Shown piece after piece: positions 1 to 9,254 of a stretch of 64,000 bases of DNA. Positions within the stretch are counted from its first letter, which is position 1; every line of letters begins with the position of its first letter. Source of the stretch: Pelobacter sp. (GTDB taxonomy: Bacteria > Desulfobacterota > Desulfuromonadia > Geobacterales > Pseudopelobacteraceae); the NCBI GenBank assembly GCA_030824515.1, contig JAVBXN010000019.1, forward strand, positions 54,218-118,217, in the 5' to 3' direction. Made by a program: the position numbers and the translations under genes. The notes beneath the pieces are model-generated. The model was given only the letters and a program-made list of their open reading frames with translations, did not search any database and had not been told where the DNA came from.

Positions 1-2061
1 AATTACTACAGTCCGCAGATCTCGATCACCGCCTCCGACGCCACCAAAAACAATCAGGGCTGGTTCCGGCTTTCAACTCCGATCACACTGCCGATGACCG
101 CGCCCGGCGGCGGCAGCATCACCAGCCTCAACATCGAGTGCGGCATCCGGACCACGACAGCCGGCCCGCAGACAGCCTACTTCGACGCGGTGCAGCTTGT
201 GCCCGACCCGCCGCTGGCACTGACCGCAACGCCCGTATCCGAAACCGAAATCGACCTGGTCTGGAACGACCTGTTCGGCGATGAAACCGGTTTCAACCTC
301 TACCGCTGCCAGGGAGCGGCATGCAATCCGGTCACGGTTAACAGGCAGTTCGGATCCGGAATCGTGAAGTATCGCGACTCGGGCCTGACACCGGGAGAAA
401 GTTACAGTTACAAGGTAACCGCCTACAAGACTGCCACCTGCCCCTGGGAGAGCAGCGCCAGCGACATCAAGACCGCTGTGACGGCACTGGTGGCGCCGAT
501 CCTCAGAAGCGTGGCACCGTTGACTTCTACCACCATGAAGGTCAACTGGAGCGACACCACCTCGACCGAAAACGGGTATACCCTGGAACGCTGCGACGGG
601 GAAAGCTGCAAGATTGACACGCCGGTCCCGGTATACAACCCGATAGCGACGGATATCCAGACGGTGCATGACATCGAAAGCTCGCTCAAGGCCAGGTACA
701 CGTTCAACGGCAACCAGAGCGACAGCAGCGGCAACGGCCTGAACCTGACCAGCAGTTCAGCTCCCACCTATGCCGACAACGGGATACTGCTGCACACCAT
801 GTGCGGTATGACCAGCGCCAACACCGACATCCTCAACACCGACGAACATACCATTGACTTTGAATTCAAGCTCAACGCCGACCCAGGTTCAACAAACATC
901 TTCTATTACAGGGCCGGCGGCAGCAGGTACAATCCGCTGATATCCGGTAATTCAACCGGACGCCTCACGATCACCTATGATCCCAGTTTCTACCTAACCA
1001 TTGGTTCAAACGGCGTCAACGGCACACCTTTCTCCTACAACAACTGGTACCGTCTGCGTGTTGTCAAATCCGGCGGCAAGCTGAATGTATTCATCGACGA
1101 CAGACAGATCGTCACCAACCAGACCGTGCCAAGCTCGCAGGTGGTCGGCGGCGCGACGTATCCGCTCAACTTCGGCAGCTGCTGGAACCCCAACACCACC
1201 CTGCGGAATTTCAGCATCTACAACAGCGGAGTTGATGCCGGACTGGTTTCCTATCTCGACGACAAGGTCTGTCCCAGCACCTATTACAAATACCGGGTAA
1301 CACCCAACCGCGCCACAGCCTGGGGACAGACCATGACCAGCAATGCGCTGGGCGCCACCACACCGATCTTCATGTCCCCCAAGCTGCCGGTCACCGCCAG
1401 CGAGGGGGGCGACACGCAGATCAACCTGGGCTGGAACGCCAGCGACCAGAAAGACCAGACAGGTTTCATACTGAAGGAATGTCCGGATGGCTCGGCCTGT
1501 TCCTATCCATCAGTCCCCAATGTCACCAGCTACAGCCGTAGCGGCCTGTCTCCCGAAACCAGGTACTGCTACGCGGTGGCCTCCTACAAAACCGCCGACC
1601 ACTGCAACGGCGGCGCCGGCGTGACCTCCGCCTATGTGGACGCCGACAGGTGCATCACCACCTACAGCGCACGCGCCGGAAACCTGACCGCCAAGGCTCT
1701 CAATTCCAACAAGATCCTGCTGGAATGGGATGATATGTCCGGAGACGAGGACAAGTTCCTGATCCAGAAGAAAATCTGGAACGGTCAGTGGGTAGTCCGG
1801 GAGGTCTCGGCCGCCACGACCGGAAAAGGCGCCAAGCATTCATTTATTGACACAATCGGGATTCAGCCGTTAAAGAAATATACCTACCGTGTGGTTACCC
1901 TAAAGGGAACTGTGGAATCGCCGCCCAGTAATGAGGCGATGGTTACCTACACCGATCCGGACAGCGGCGCAACGATCGAAACCACGCCGGCGTTCAAGGG
2001 CGGAATGGACAAGGCCACCTGCATCTGCACCACGGTGGACGGCAAAGAAGTCTGCAAGTGA
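1..2061 (+). CDS. Secreted fibronectin type III / LamG-like exoprotein (5' end outside window)
   Basis: The frame is open from the first base, so only the C-terminal 686 residues are seen and the start lies upstream. At least four fibronectin III-like modules of about 90 residues can be traced, each with the typical LxWxD...F.I.R...Y.V.A pattern. Between the second and third lies a LamG/jellyroll-like domain (roughly 705-1250 nt, starting KARYTFNGNQSDSSG). The modules carry short paired cysteines (RCQGAAC, RCDGESC, ECPDGSAC) that may form disulfides, and the tail ends CICTTVDGKEVCK. This composition fits an extracellular or outer-surface protein. The next gene, a secreted cytochrome, begins 80 bp downstream on the same strand. 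Binding partner and substrate cannot be told from the sequence. The reading frame is sure; the function is only a class-level call. Confidence 0.85.
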   Translation, partial: NYYSPQISITASDATKNNQGWFRLSTPITLPMTAPGGGSITSLNIECGIRTTTAGPQTAYFDAVQLVPDPPLALTATPVSETEIDLVWNDLFGDETGFNLYRCQGAACNPVTVNRQFGSGIVKYRDSGLTPGESYSYKVTAYKTATCPWESSASDIKTAVTALVAPILRSVAPLTSTTMKVNWSDTTSTENGYTLERCDGESCKIDTPVPVYNPIATDIQTVHDIESSLKARYTFNGNQSDSSGNGLNLTSSSAPTYADNGILLHTMCGMTSANTDILNTDEHTIDFEFKLNADPGSTNIFYYRAGGSRYNPLISGNSTGRLTITYDPSFYLTIGSNGVNGTPFSYNNWYRLRVVKSGGKLNVFIDDRQIVTNQTVPSSQVVGGATYPLNFGSCWNPNTTLRNFSIYNSGVDAGLVSYLDDKVCPSTYYKYRVTPNRATAWGQTMTSNALGATTPIFMSPKLPVTASEGGDTQINLGWNASDQKDQTGFILKECPDGSACSYPSVPNVTSYSRSGLSPETRYCYAVASYKTADHCNGGAGVTSAYVDADRCITTYSARAGNLTAKALNSNKILLEWDDMSGDEDKFLIQKKIWNGQWVVREVSAATTGKGAKHSFIDTIGIQPLKKYTYRVVTLKGTVESPPSNEAMVTYTDPDSGATIETTPAFKGGMDKATCICTTVDGKEVCK

Positions 2062-2141
2062 ACAACGTGCAATAAAACCGCTGAACGAAGTTGCCGGCTG
2101 AATGATTGTCTCTGATCGTCCGCGCCGGCAGAGGGGCAACT

Positions 2142-4556
2142 ATGAACATCAAAACGGGGATGAAGAGATTCATCCCCTGCTTTGTTATAATTATCGCAGC
2201 CATGCTCAGACCCGGCAACTGTCCGAACGCTGCGGTCTCCGGCGAGATGACGGCGCCCAAACCGGAGGAGGCAGCCTTTGCCGGATCGAAGAGCTGCCGC
2301 GAGTGTCACGAACGCTTCTATAAACTCTGGTCCGGTTCGTTTCACGGATTGGCAATGCAGCCCTACTACAGGGGCTTTGGTGAAGGCAAGATACAGCCGC
2401 AGCAGAAAGCGATCAGGATCGGCGAATACAGCTACCGGGCCGATCTCCAGCTGGACGCGGTGGTCGAAAAAGGCCCGGAAGGCGACCACAGCTATCCGAT
2501 TGCGCATGTTATGGGAGGCAAGTACGTTTACTACTTCCTGACAGCCATGGACAAGGGCAGGCTGCAGACACTGCCTGTGGCATACGACTTGCGCAAGAAC
2601 GAGTGGTTCGATACCGCCCTGTCCGCCGTCAGGCACATACCCGGCCGCCGCGAGACAAGCGCCCCCAACAGCTGGAAAGATGTTTCCTACACCTTTAACA
2701 GCGCCTGCAGGGACTGCCATGTCAGCCAGCGGGCCAGCTCTTTCAATCGCGACACCGACAGCTTCAGCACCTTCTGGAAAGAACCGGGCATAAACTGCGA
2801 AACCTGCCACGGGCCTTCGGAGGAGCACAACCGGGTCCTTCGGGCTCTTCCCAAGGGTGAGAAACCGCTTGACTACAAGCTGGTCCGCACCAAGCTGTTC
2901 ACGCCGGCGCAGCACAACGACTCCTGCAATTCCTGCCATGCCAAGGCGGCCCACCTCACCGAGGGTTACAAAGCTCCGGAGCGCTTCTTCGATCACTTCG
3001 ATCTGGCAACCCTGGAAGACAGTGATTATTACCCCGACGGGCGCGATCTTGGCGAAAACTACACCATGACCTCCTGGATGCTGAGCCCCTGCGCGAAACA
3101 GGGACAGCTGCACTGCGTCACCTGCCATACCTCCAGCGGGCGTTACCGGTTTAGCAAGCCGGAGGACGCCAACAAGGTCTGCCTCCCCTGCCATGAGAAG
3201 CATGTCGGCAACCCGTTTCCACACACCCGCCACAAGACCGGCAGCGCCGGGTCGAACTGTGTATCCTGCCACATGCCGACCACGGAATTCGCCCGTATGA
3301 AGCGCAGCGACCATTCGATGCTGCCCCCCATGCCCTCGGCAACGATCCGCTTCAACTCGCCCAATGCCTGCAATGGCTGCCATGGCGACAAGAGCGCCGA
3401 ATGGGCCGACAAAACCGTACGTTCCTGGCACGGCCGGGATTACCAGGCTCCCTACCTGAAGCGCGCAGCGCTGATCGACCGGGCCCGCAAAAAAGATTGG
3501 AGAGGCCTGGATGAGATTCTCGCCTATATCGCAGACAAGTCCAGGGACGAGATCTTCTCGGCCTCCATGATCAGGTTGCTGGAGGATGCGGACTTCAAGC
3601 GGACCACCCCCACGCTGCTGTCGGCCCTGAAAGACCCGTCGCCGCTGGTCAGGGGCGCGGCGGCCGACATCCTGGGGCGAAACCCGGCGCCCGAGGTGCT
3701 GCAGGCTCTGACCCTGGCCACCGGTGACGAATACCGGCTGGTACGGGTGATGGCAGCCGGCTCCCTGTCGGCCTATCCCCAGTACGAGCCGCAAAAGGAA
3801 TCTGCCGAGCAGGTCGAAAAAGCCACCGCTGAATACCTGGAGGTGCTGGCGTCGCGGCCGGTCAGCTGGATAGCCAGCTACAATCTGGGTAACTATTACC
3901 TGAACCGTGCCCAACCGCAAAAAGCGCTGGATGAATATCAACGCGCGCTGAAGCTGTCCGGCTCCGCCGTTATGCCGCGGGTGAACTCGGCCATAGCACA
4001 GGTTCAACTGGGCCGGAAGGACGAAGCCGAGGAATCTCTGACACAGGCGGTGGCGCTCTCACCGGAACAGGCCGTTGCCCATTACAACTTGGCAATGCTG
4101 GCCGGGGAGCGCGGTGACCTGGCCAAGGCGGAAAAGCACCTCAGGTTGTCTTTCAGCATCGACCCTGGCATGTCCGACGCCGCTTTCCGGCTCTGCCTGC
4201 TGATGTCGGGCGAACGGATCAACGAGGGCATAGCCTGGTGTCGGAAAGCGGCCGAGACCAACCCCAATGAGCCTGGTTACGCATATACCATGGCCGTTTC
4301 CCAGAGCCGCTCCGGAGATTTCGAGGGGGCGATCGGCACGCTTTCCGCGCTGATTGACCGCATCCCGTCCTTTGCCCAGGCATATCTTCTGCAGGGTGAA
4401 CTGTACCAGATGTCCGGCAACGATGAATTGGCACTACTTGTGTATCACCGCATGACGGAAATGTTCGCAATCGGCGAGCAGTATCGAAAGATTGCCCGCG
4501 AACGCATCGAGGCGTTGCGACCTTCGGGGACACCCGGCCCGGGCCCGATCCAATAA
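2142..4556 (+). CDS. Eight-haem c-type cytochrome with HEAT and TPR repeats
   Basis: An 804-residue exported protein. I chose the ATG at 2142 because GAGGGG lies 5 nt before it; an in-frame TTG at 2106 has no such site. After a signal sequence, eight CXXCH haem-attachment motifs follow: CRECH (residue 52), CRDCH (189), CETCH (219), CNSCH (262), CVTCH (325), CLPCH (347), CVSCH (373) and CNGCH (410). Residues about 430-560 look like HEAT/armadillo helical repeats, and about 570-790 like TPRs. The haem half should carry electrons in the periplasm or on the cell surface; the helical half probably binds a protein partner. It sits between two other secreted proteins. The electron donor and acceptor are unknown. 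Proteins joining CXXCH clusters to TPRs are known in Geobacter-like bacteria, but none has a function I can assign here. Confidence 0.9.
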   Translation: MNIKTGMKRFIPCFVIIIAAMLRPGNCPNAAVSGEMTAPKPEEAAFAGSKSCRECHERFYKLWSGSFHGLAMQPYYRGFGEGKIQPQQKAIRIGEYSYRADLQLDAVVEKGPEGDHSYPIAHVMGGKYVYYFLTAMDKGRLQTLPVAYDLRKNEWFDTALSAVRHIPGRRETSAPNSWKDVSYTFNSACRDCHVSQRASSFNRDTDSFSTFWKEPGINCETCHGPSEEHNRVLRALPKGEKPLDYKLVRTKLFTPAQHNDSCNSCHAKAAHLTEGYKAPERFFDHFDLATLEDSDYYPDGRDLGENYTMTSWMLSPCAKQGQLHCVTCHTSSGRYRFSKPEDANKVCLPCHEKHVGNPFPHTRHKTGSAGSNCVSCHMPTTEFARMKRSDHSMLPPMPSATIRFNSPNACNGCHGDKSAEWADKTVRSWHGRDYQAPYLKRAALIDRARKKDWRGLDEILAYIADKSRDEIFSASMIRLLEDADFKRTTPTLLSALKDPSPLVRGAAADILGRNPAPEVLQALTLATGDEYRLVRVMAAGSLSAYPQYEPQKESAEQVEKATAEYLEVLASRPVSWIASYNLGNYYLNRAQPQKALDEYQRALKLSGSAVMPRVNSAIAQVQLGRKDEAEESLTQAVALSPEQAVAHYNLAMLAGERGDLAKAEKHLRLSFSIDPGMSDAAFRLCLLMSGERINEGIAWCRKAAETNPNEPGYAYTMAVSQSRSGDFEGAIGTLSALIDRIPSFAQAYLLQGELYQMSGNDELALLVYHRMTEMFAIGEQYRKIARERIEALRPSGTPGPGPIQ

Positions 4557-4592
4557 AAATCATTTTATCATCCGTCAAGGAAAGGAAACAAA

Positions 4593-7382
4593 TTGATTCA
4601 GTTGACAAAACCCGCAACAAGACGGCTGCCGGTGGCACTGTTGGCCTTGATCCTGTTTATACTGGCTGTTTCCCTCCCGGCCCATGCAGCTGATGTGATT
4701 ATCGAAGGACGGGTGCTGACTGAAGCCGGCCCTCTGGCCAATGCATCAGTCTCCGCCTACCGCAGCTACGCTGACCTGCAGGACGGCTCCGGACCGGTTG
4801 CCTTTGCTACCAGCAACAACGACGGACTGTACCGGCTGAATCTGCCGCCGGGCTCCTACTTCTTCACCGCCAACGGTGAAAGTGACGGCCGCAGATTCCA
4901 TGCCTACCATGGCAGCAACCCGCTCACGGTAGCCAACGAGACCTTCTGGCTCGGCCTGCTGGCGACACCCCGTGACTTGCCGCCGGCCTATACAGATGGG
5001 CCGACCAGCCTGGAGGGGATCGTCACCTACAAGGGCAAACCGCTGTCAGGCGCCTATCTGGCACTTTACAAACCGGACAGCAAGAGCTTCAAGGGTTTGG
5101 GGGTCAGGACCGAATCGATCGGAGCCGACGGCAGGTTCAGGCTGAACCTGCAGCCCGGTTCCTACGTGGTGACCGCCAGGAACATCGAGAACGGCAAGAG
5201 CAACCGCCCGCTCCAGCAGGGCGATCTTTACTGCTACTTTTCCGGCAACCCGGTCGAAGTCAAACCGGATCGGAGGGCCCGGATCGAGATGTCCTGCTAC
5301 CCGAAAGGCAACCGGGACAACTTCGTCGCGACCAGGAAGATCAAATCCGACGTTCTCAACACCTATTCCGAACAACAGGCCTCCTCTAAATCAGGCATAC
5401 GCGGAATCGTCACCGACCAGACCGGACAGCCGGTCGCCGGAATGAACGTACTGGCCTACCGCCTGACAACCCCGGTATTCATGATGTACCATGTCTATCA
5501 CGGCAGCGAACATTCGTCGCTGACCGACAAGCAGGGCAGATTCTTCATCCCGCTGGATTCGGACGGCGACTACGGACTTGTGGCGCGCGACACGCTGGGG
5601 GACGGCCCGCACCGCGGCGAGCTTTACGGACTTTACCAGGGAAATGTGCGCCACGCAGTAAGTCTGAAGCAGGGTCAAACCGTGGAGAACGTGTCCATCA
5701 TCGTCGGCAGGGTCATGGATGACAGCGGGCAGTCCCCCGCCGAGGCGGCGCCGCAGGTCGTGGTCGGCACCACGGACGGCAACCCGGTTGTGCTGAGCGA
5801 TACGGTCATCACCCGGGACACGGTCTGGCAGGGAGAGATCATCATCCAGGGGGTGGTAGCGGTCAAGCGCGGAACCACTCTGCTGATCCGGCCGGGAACT
5901 ACCGTCAGGTTCCGCAAGACGGACCGGGACAACAACGACGTGGGCGACGGGGAGATACTGGTTGAAGGGCGCCTGATCGCAAGGGGAACCCCGGAGAACA
6001 GAATCGTCTTCACCTCGGCCGAGGACAAACCGGCGGCCGGCGACTGGTCTTACCTGCAGTTCCTGGCTTCAAACAGGGGCAACATCATCGAGCACTGCCA
6101 GTTTGAATACGCCTTTGCGGGGGTGATGATCCATTATGCCGACGTGAAGATCCGAGATACGCTCTTCAGGAACAATAACCGGGGATTGCACTACAACACC
6201 GCCGACCTCGACGTCGATCACAGCACGTTCGTCAACAACCGCATCGGCATTAGATTCATGCGCATGGAAGGCAATGTGCGAATAACCAACAACCATATCA
6301 CCCGGAACGATATCGGCGTGCTTTTCGTGCGCCAGCACGTCAATGCGGTCAATTTCGAACAACTTAACCGCGGACAGGATATCCCAGCCTATCAGGGAAA
6401 TAACATTCACGCCAACCGCAATTACAATTTTTCGCTGGGAGAGGAGCAGGAACGGGACATAAAGGTGTCGGGCAACTGGTGGGGAACCCCGTCATCAAGC
6501 GCCATTGCAGAACTGATGTACGACCGGAGCAAGAATCCCACGGTCAGCCGGATACAGTTCGAACCTTTTCTCGAAACCCCGGTGACAGGCGCGGGCGTAC
6601 GGGGACTTTCCCCCGAGTTCATCTTCAAAAGCCCGGAAAAGAACGATTCGGGCGGCGACGAGCCGCCACAGGCCGGCGTACTTTCCGGACGCTTCCTCAT
6701 GGCCGACGACAGGCCGCTTTCCGGCGCGCTGCTGTACCTGTACAACCTGAAGAGCGGCCCGCTCCCCTCTCTGGACCGCTACTGGCGCGTGCCAAACCAT
6801 AGCGCCGAGATCGGCGCCGATGGGCGTTTCAGCATCCAGGCGCCGCCCGGCTTATACAGCATCGGCGCGATCAAACGCTCTAACGGCCTGTATATCGGCC
6901 CACCGGAACTTGACGACCTGTTCATGCTTTACCTGGATGAAACCGGCCAGCCCAGGGCCTTCAGCCTGAAACCGGGAGCACTGCTCAATCTGGGCGATAT
7001 CAGGGAACCCGCTCTCTCCTCCCGGAAAAAGGATCCATCGGAAGCGGCCACCTCGATTGAAGGAGTTATTACCGACCTCCAGGGAAAACCGCTGGAAGGC
7101 GTGCTGGTCTTTGCGTTCACCAGGCCGACTGTTGTCGGCAAACCGCTCTTCGTCTCCCAGCCCAGCGATGCCAGGGGGCATTTCAGACTGGCCCTCGCCG
7201 AAGGCGGCACTTACTACCTCAAGGCCCGCAGCAACCTGGGTGGAGGGCCACCCCAGACCGGGCTGATTATCGACGGCAACAAGCTGGAACCGCTGGTCAA
7301 GGTTTCGGTCAGCACCGGCGAGACCAGCGGCGGAGTCGTCCTCAAGACCAAGACCTTTCCGGGACGCGGGCGCAAGAAGTAA
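4593..7382 (+). CDS. Secreted carboxypeptidase-regulatory / parallel beta-helix protein
   Basis: A 929-residue protein with a TTG start, preceded by AAGGAAAGGA at 4577-4586. The signal peptide runs to about residue 32 (LILFILAVSLPAHAA). Residues about 35-370 hold three carboxypeptidase-regulatory-like beta-sandwich modules (pattern G.V....G.P..GA.V.AY...G.F.L.L.PG.Y). Residues about 390-680 form a right-handed parallel beta-helix of the NosD/pectate-lyase type, marked by GEILVEGRLIARGTPENRIVF and ending at a GNWWGTPSSSAI motif. Two more regulatory modules follow. No hydrolase catalytic residues are evident, so a structural or carbohydrate-binding surface role is more likely than enzyme activity. 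It lies 36 bp after the cytochrome gene and is probably co-transcribed. The beta-helix part resembles the lipoprotein at 40632-41900. Confidence 0.88.
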   Translation: MIQLTKPATRRLPVALLALILFILAVSLPAHAADVIIEGRVLTEAGPLANASVSAYRSYADLQDGSGPVAFATSNNDGLYRLNLPPGSYFFTANGESDGRRFHAYHGSNPLTVANETFWLGLLATPRDLPPAYTDGPTSLEGIVTYKGKPLSGAYLALYKPDSKSFKGLGVRTESIGADGRFRLNLQPGSYVVTARNIENGKSNRPLQQGDLYCYFSGNPVEVKPDRRARIEMSCYPKGNRDNFVATRKIKSDVLNTYSEQQASSKSGIRGIVTDQTGQPVAGMNVLAYRLTTPVFMMYHVYHGSEHSSLTDKQGRFFIPLDSDGDYGLVARDTLGDGPHRGELYGLYQGNVRHAVSLKQGQTVENVSIIVGRVMDDSGQSPAEAAPQVVVGTTDGNPVVLSDTVITRDTVWQGEIIIQGVVAVKRGTTLLIRPGTTVRFRKTDRDNNDVGDGEILVEGRLIARGTPENRIVFTSAEDKPAAGDWSYLQFLASNRGNIIEHCQFEYAFAGVMIHYADVKIRDTLFRNNNRGLHYNTADLDVDHSTFVNNRIGIRFMRMEGNVRITNNHITRNDIGVLFVRQHVNAVNFEQLNRGQDIPAYQGNNIHANRNYNFSLGEEQERDIKVSGNWWGTPSSSAIAELMYDRSKNPTVSRIQFEPFLETPVTGAGVRGLSPEFIFKSPEKNDSGGDEPPQAGVLSGRFLMADDRPLSGALLYLYNLKSGPLPSLDRYWRVPNHSAEIGADGRFSIQAPPGLYSIGAIKRSNGLYIGPPELDDLFMLYLDETGQPRAFSLKPGALLNLGDIREPALSSRKKDPSEAATSIEGVITDLQGKPLEGVLVFAFTRPTVVGKPLFVSQPSDARGHFRLALAEGGTYYLKARSNLGGGPPQTGLIIDGNKLEPLVKVSVSTGETSGGVVLKTKTFPGRGRKK

Positions 7383-7634
7383 ACTATAACCGGACAATTT
7401 GTAAGCAGAGAATCAGACTCAACATGAGGAGGTGTGTTTCCAAGATAATTTCAGGTGTTTTCCACATGGTTATATGTTTATGGACTCAACTGTGTTGCGT
7501 TCATAGCTGATATCTGTTAGAAGTGCAGGCTCGGTATTTAGTAATATTCAATGATATTTTATACATGATGGCATTGGGTAGTGAGGGCGGTTATCTCTTG
7601 CGAACCATTCAATCTATTACTTAACGGAGTCGGC

Positions 7635-8240
7635 ATGAAAGTTGTGATCAGCCTTGGGAGCTCACTGCTGGGTAAAGCCTTGCAGGATCAGTTACAACAA
7701 CAGCCTGAAATATCCGAGGTGGTAGTGCTGAATCCCGACCGCGATCAAGAGTTTTCCGAGCCGGATTTTCTGATTACCGACGTCTATACCATAAAACAGA
7801 GCAAACCTGCATGTCTGTCCAGGTCAAAAACGCTTCTTCTCGATTACGGTCTCAGCGAAGACAGTATCGCCTGTCTGATCATCACCAACAAGATCAACGG
7901 AATAATGAACATTGACGCAGACATGCGCCTTCTTTTAAAGGCGTTTCATGCAATAAACAACGGACAGATCTGGATAGACAATTGCAAAATCAAGGCATTG
8001 GTCAACTTCGCCGACAACACCAAGGATTCAATTATTGCCGGATGTTTGAGCAACAAGGAACGGGAAGTTGTCATGAATATTTCCCAGGGCCTCACTAACA
8101 AGGAAATTGCCTCACAACTCTTCATCAGTGAACAAACCGTAAAAACTCACATCAACAGCATTTTTAAAAAATTGAACATGACACGTCGGACCCAGTTGGT
8201 TCCACTGGGAATAAAACTTAAAGAAGCCCTCATCTCCTGA
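7635..8240 (+). CDS. LuxR-family DNA-binding regulator with receiver-like N-terminus
   Basis: A 201-residue protein. The ATG at 7635 has GGAG 5 nt upstream; a longer frame from 7581 lacks a site and adds residues not typical of the family. The C-terminal 60 residues are a clear LuxR/FixJ-type helix-turn-helix (LSNKEREVVMNISQGLTNKEIA, then SEQTVKTHINSIFKKL). The N-terminal 130 residues have the length and hydrophobic rhythm of a response-regulator receiver, but the acidic pocket and phospho-acceptor aspartate are not convincingly placed. No histidine kinase gene is adjacent. It stands alone between the exoprotein cluster and a small exported protein, so its targets and signal are unknown. Confidence 0.85.
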   Translation: MKVVISLGSSLLGKALQDQLQQQPEISEVVVLNPDRDQEFSEPDFLITDVYTIKQSKPACLSRSKTLLLDYGLSEDSIACLIITNKINGIMNIDADMRLLLKAFHAINNGQIWIDNCKIKALVNFADNTKDSIIAGCLSNKEREVVMNISQGLTNKEIASQLFISEQTVKTHINSIFKKLNMTRRTQLVPLGIKLKEALIS

Positions 8241-8646
8241 TTTATCCCAGGCCCTGCCAATAAATCCATTTCACTGCACATTTCTTTAATAATACTACTT
8301 AAGTTCTAGCCAACCAGCGATTTCTCCCATGGCGCCCCTGTCTTTTTACAAACAAATTATACCGTTATTTCGGATAGTTATAAAACCAGCCAGGTTATTT
8401 AATACTTTTCAGATGCTGAAAACAGGTCCTGATTATCAAACTTACGTTGTAGTTCGTTTTCCGAAAGAATTAGCCTGTTGACCGATTGTTAGTCGGTTTC
8501 CAACCTGTTACAACTGCTCTGCGTCGAAAAAATAATATGCCGACCGCCAGACGGAATTATGAGTATTCGGCGCAGCACCACTCTCCGCATATTGTTTTGT
8601 ACTTGGTCGTCCAACTAAACGTCATTAAACCCAAGGAGGAATGAAA
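8241..8646. other. AT-rich intergenic region upstream of the small exported protein gene
   Basis: No gene can be supported in these 406 bases. A small hairpin (ACCGA 8481-8485 / TCGGT 8493-8497, with outer GTTG/CAAC) lies about 150 bp before the next start. The only other clear signal is the AAGGAGG ribosome binding site at 8633-8639. I saw no recognisable riboswitch core or sigma-54 element. The length and AT-richness suggest a promoter and regulatory region. Confidence 0.4.
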
Positions 8647-8994
8647 ATGAAAATCGTAAATATTTCAAAAAAAACTCTGCTTTGTATCTCACTGTTAGGC
8701 TTAACGGTTCCGTGCATGGCAAACGAGATTCCACAATCAGGAAAACATGTGCAACGTGTTGAACAGGAAGAAGCAATTGTTGTAAGTATCGATCAGAACT
8801 ATGTCACCCTTCAATCGGTTGGAGACAAGGACAAAATATCTTCCATTCCATTCAGCAATACAGGTAGATTAAAAGTCGGAGACAAGGTGATCGTAACCGG
8901 CAATACTTTTAAGATAAAAGATGATACCGGGAAAGCTGGCTCCGGCGGAGCTTCATCCGAGGATAAATTACCTGAGAACGGTAAAAAGCTGTAA
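8647..8994 (+). CDS. Small exported protein of unknown function
   Basis: A 115-residue protein. Two ATGs are in frame; the one at 8647 is 7 nt from a perfect AAGGAGG (8633-8639), whereas the one at 8641 is only 1 nt away, so 8647 is preferred. The N-terminus is a signal peptide (KKTLLCISLLGLTVPCMA, then NEIPQ). The mature part of about 90 residues resembles a single OB- or SH3-like beta unit (EAIVVSIDQNYVTL...LKVGDKVIVTGNTFKI) with a short charged, glycine-rich tail. Such VGDKV patterns are common in small periplasmic proteins, but I do not recognise a family. It is followed by a terminator and seems to be a single-gene unit. Confidence 0.75.
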   Translation: MKIVNISKKTLLCISLLGLTVPCMANEIPQSGKHVQRVEQEEAIVVSIDQNYVTLQSVGDKDKISSIPFSNTGRLKVGDKVIVTGNTFKIKDDTGKAGSGGASSEDKLPENGKKL

Positions 8995-9103
8995 AAGGAG
9001 CTCTGATTCACGTGCCGTTCAATTCCCGCTACACCGTCATTAGAACGGTTGCCGCTGCCGGCATGCATTAAACGACACAAAACAAAATCAATGGAGAGAT
9101 AGA

Positions 9104-9148
9104 AATGATGGGATATTCCGAATTGCTCGGTCTATCCCATCATTTTTT
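9104..9148 (+). terminator. Rho-independent terminator after the small exported protein gene
   Basis: Perfect 12-bp stem (9104-9115 with 9133-9144), a 17-nt loop, and a run of Ts from 9143. It would end transcription from the upstream + strand gene. Confidence 0.75.
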
Positions 9149-9188
9149 CCAATCGATTAAGCCTTCAAGATGGCATTAATCCATGGCC

Positions 9189-9233
9189 AGCACATAATAA
9201 AGGCCCGCCAATGGCGGGCCTTTATTATGTGCT
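9189..9233. terminator. Bidirectional terminator, 21-bp perfect inverted repeat
   Basis: Arms 9189-9209 and 9213-9233 are perfectly complementary around a 3-nt loop. A GC core (GGCCCGCC/GGCGGGCC) is flanked by A/T runs on both sides, so it can act in either direction. It ends the aminotransferase transcript on the - strand and backs up the terminator at 9104. Confidence 0.9.
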
Positions 9234-9254
9234 GATTATCTGAGAAGCAAATCA

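Noticed and set aside
1947..4007. Long open frame on the - strand opposite the cytochrome gene
   Set aside because: It is antisense to a gene with eight CXXCH motifs, has no ribosome site and its translation has no recognisable domain; it follows from the GC-rich codon use of the real gene.
7424..7510. 28-codon ORF MRRCVSKIISGV...
   Set aside because: The Shine-Dalgarno-like AGGAGG lies inside the ORF after its ATG, so it is unlikely to drive this start.
8241..8646. Cyclic di-GMP (GEMM) riboswitch upstream of the small exported protein
   Set aside because: Such riboswitches are common in Geobacter-like genomes, but the GCAAAGCC and GGTAGC core elements are absent here and in the other long gaps.
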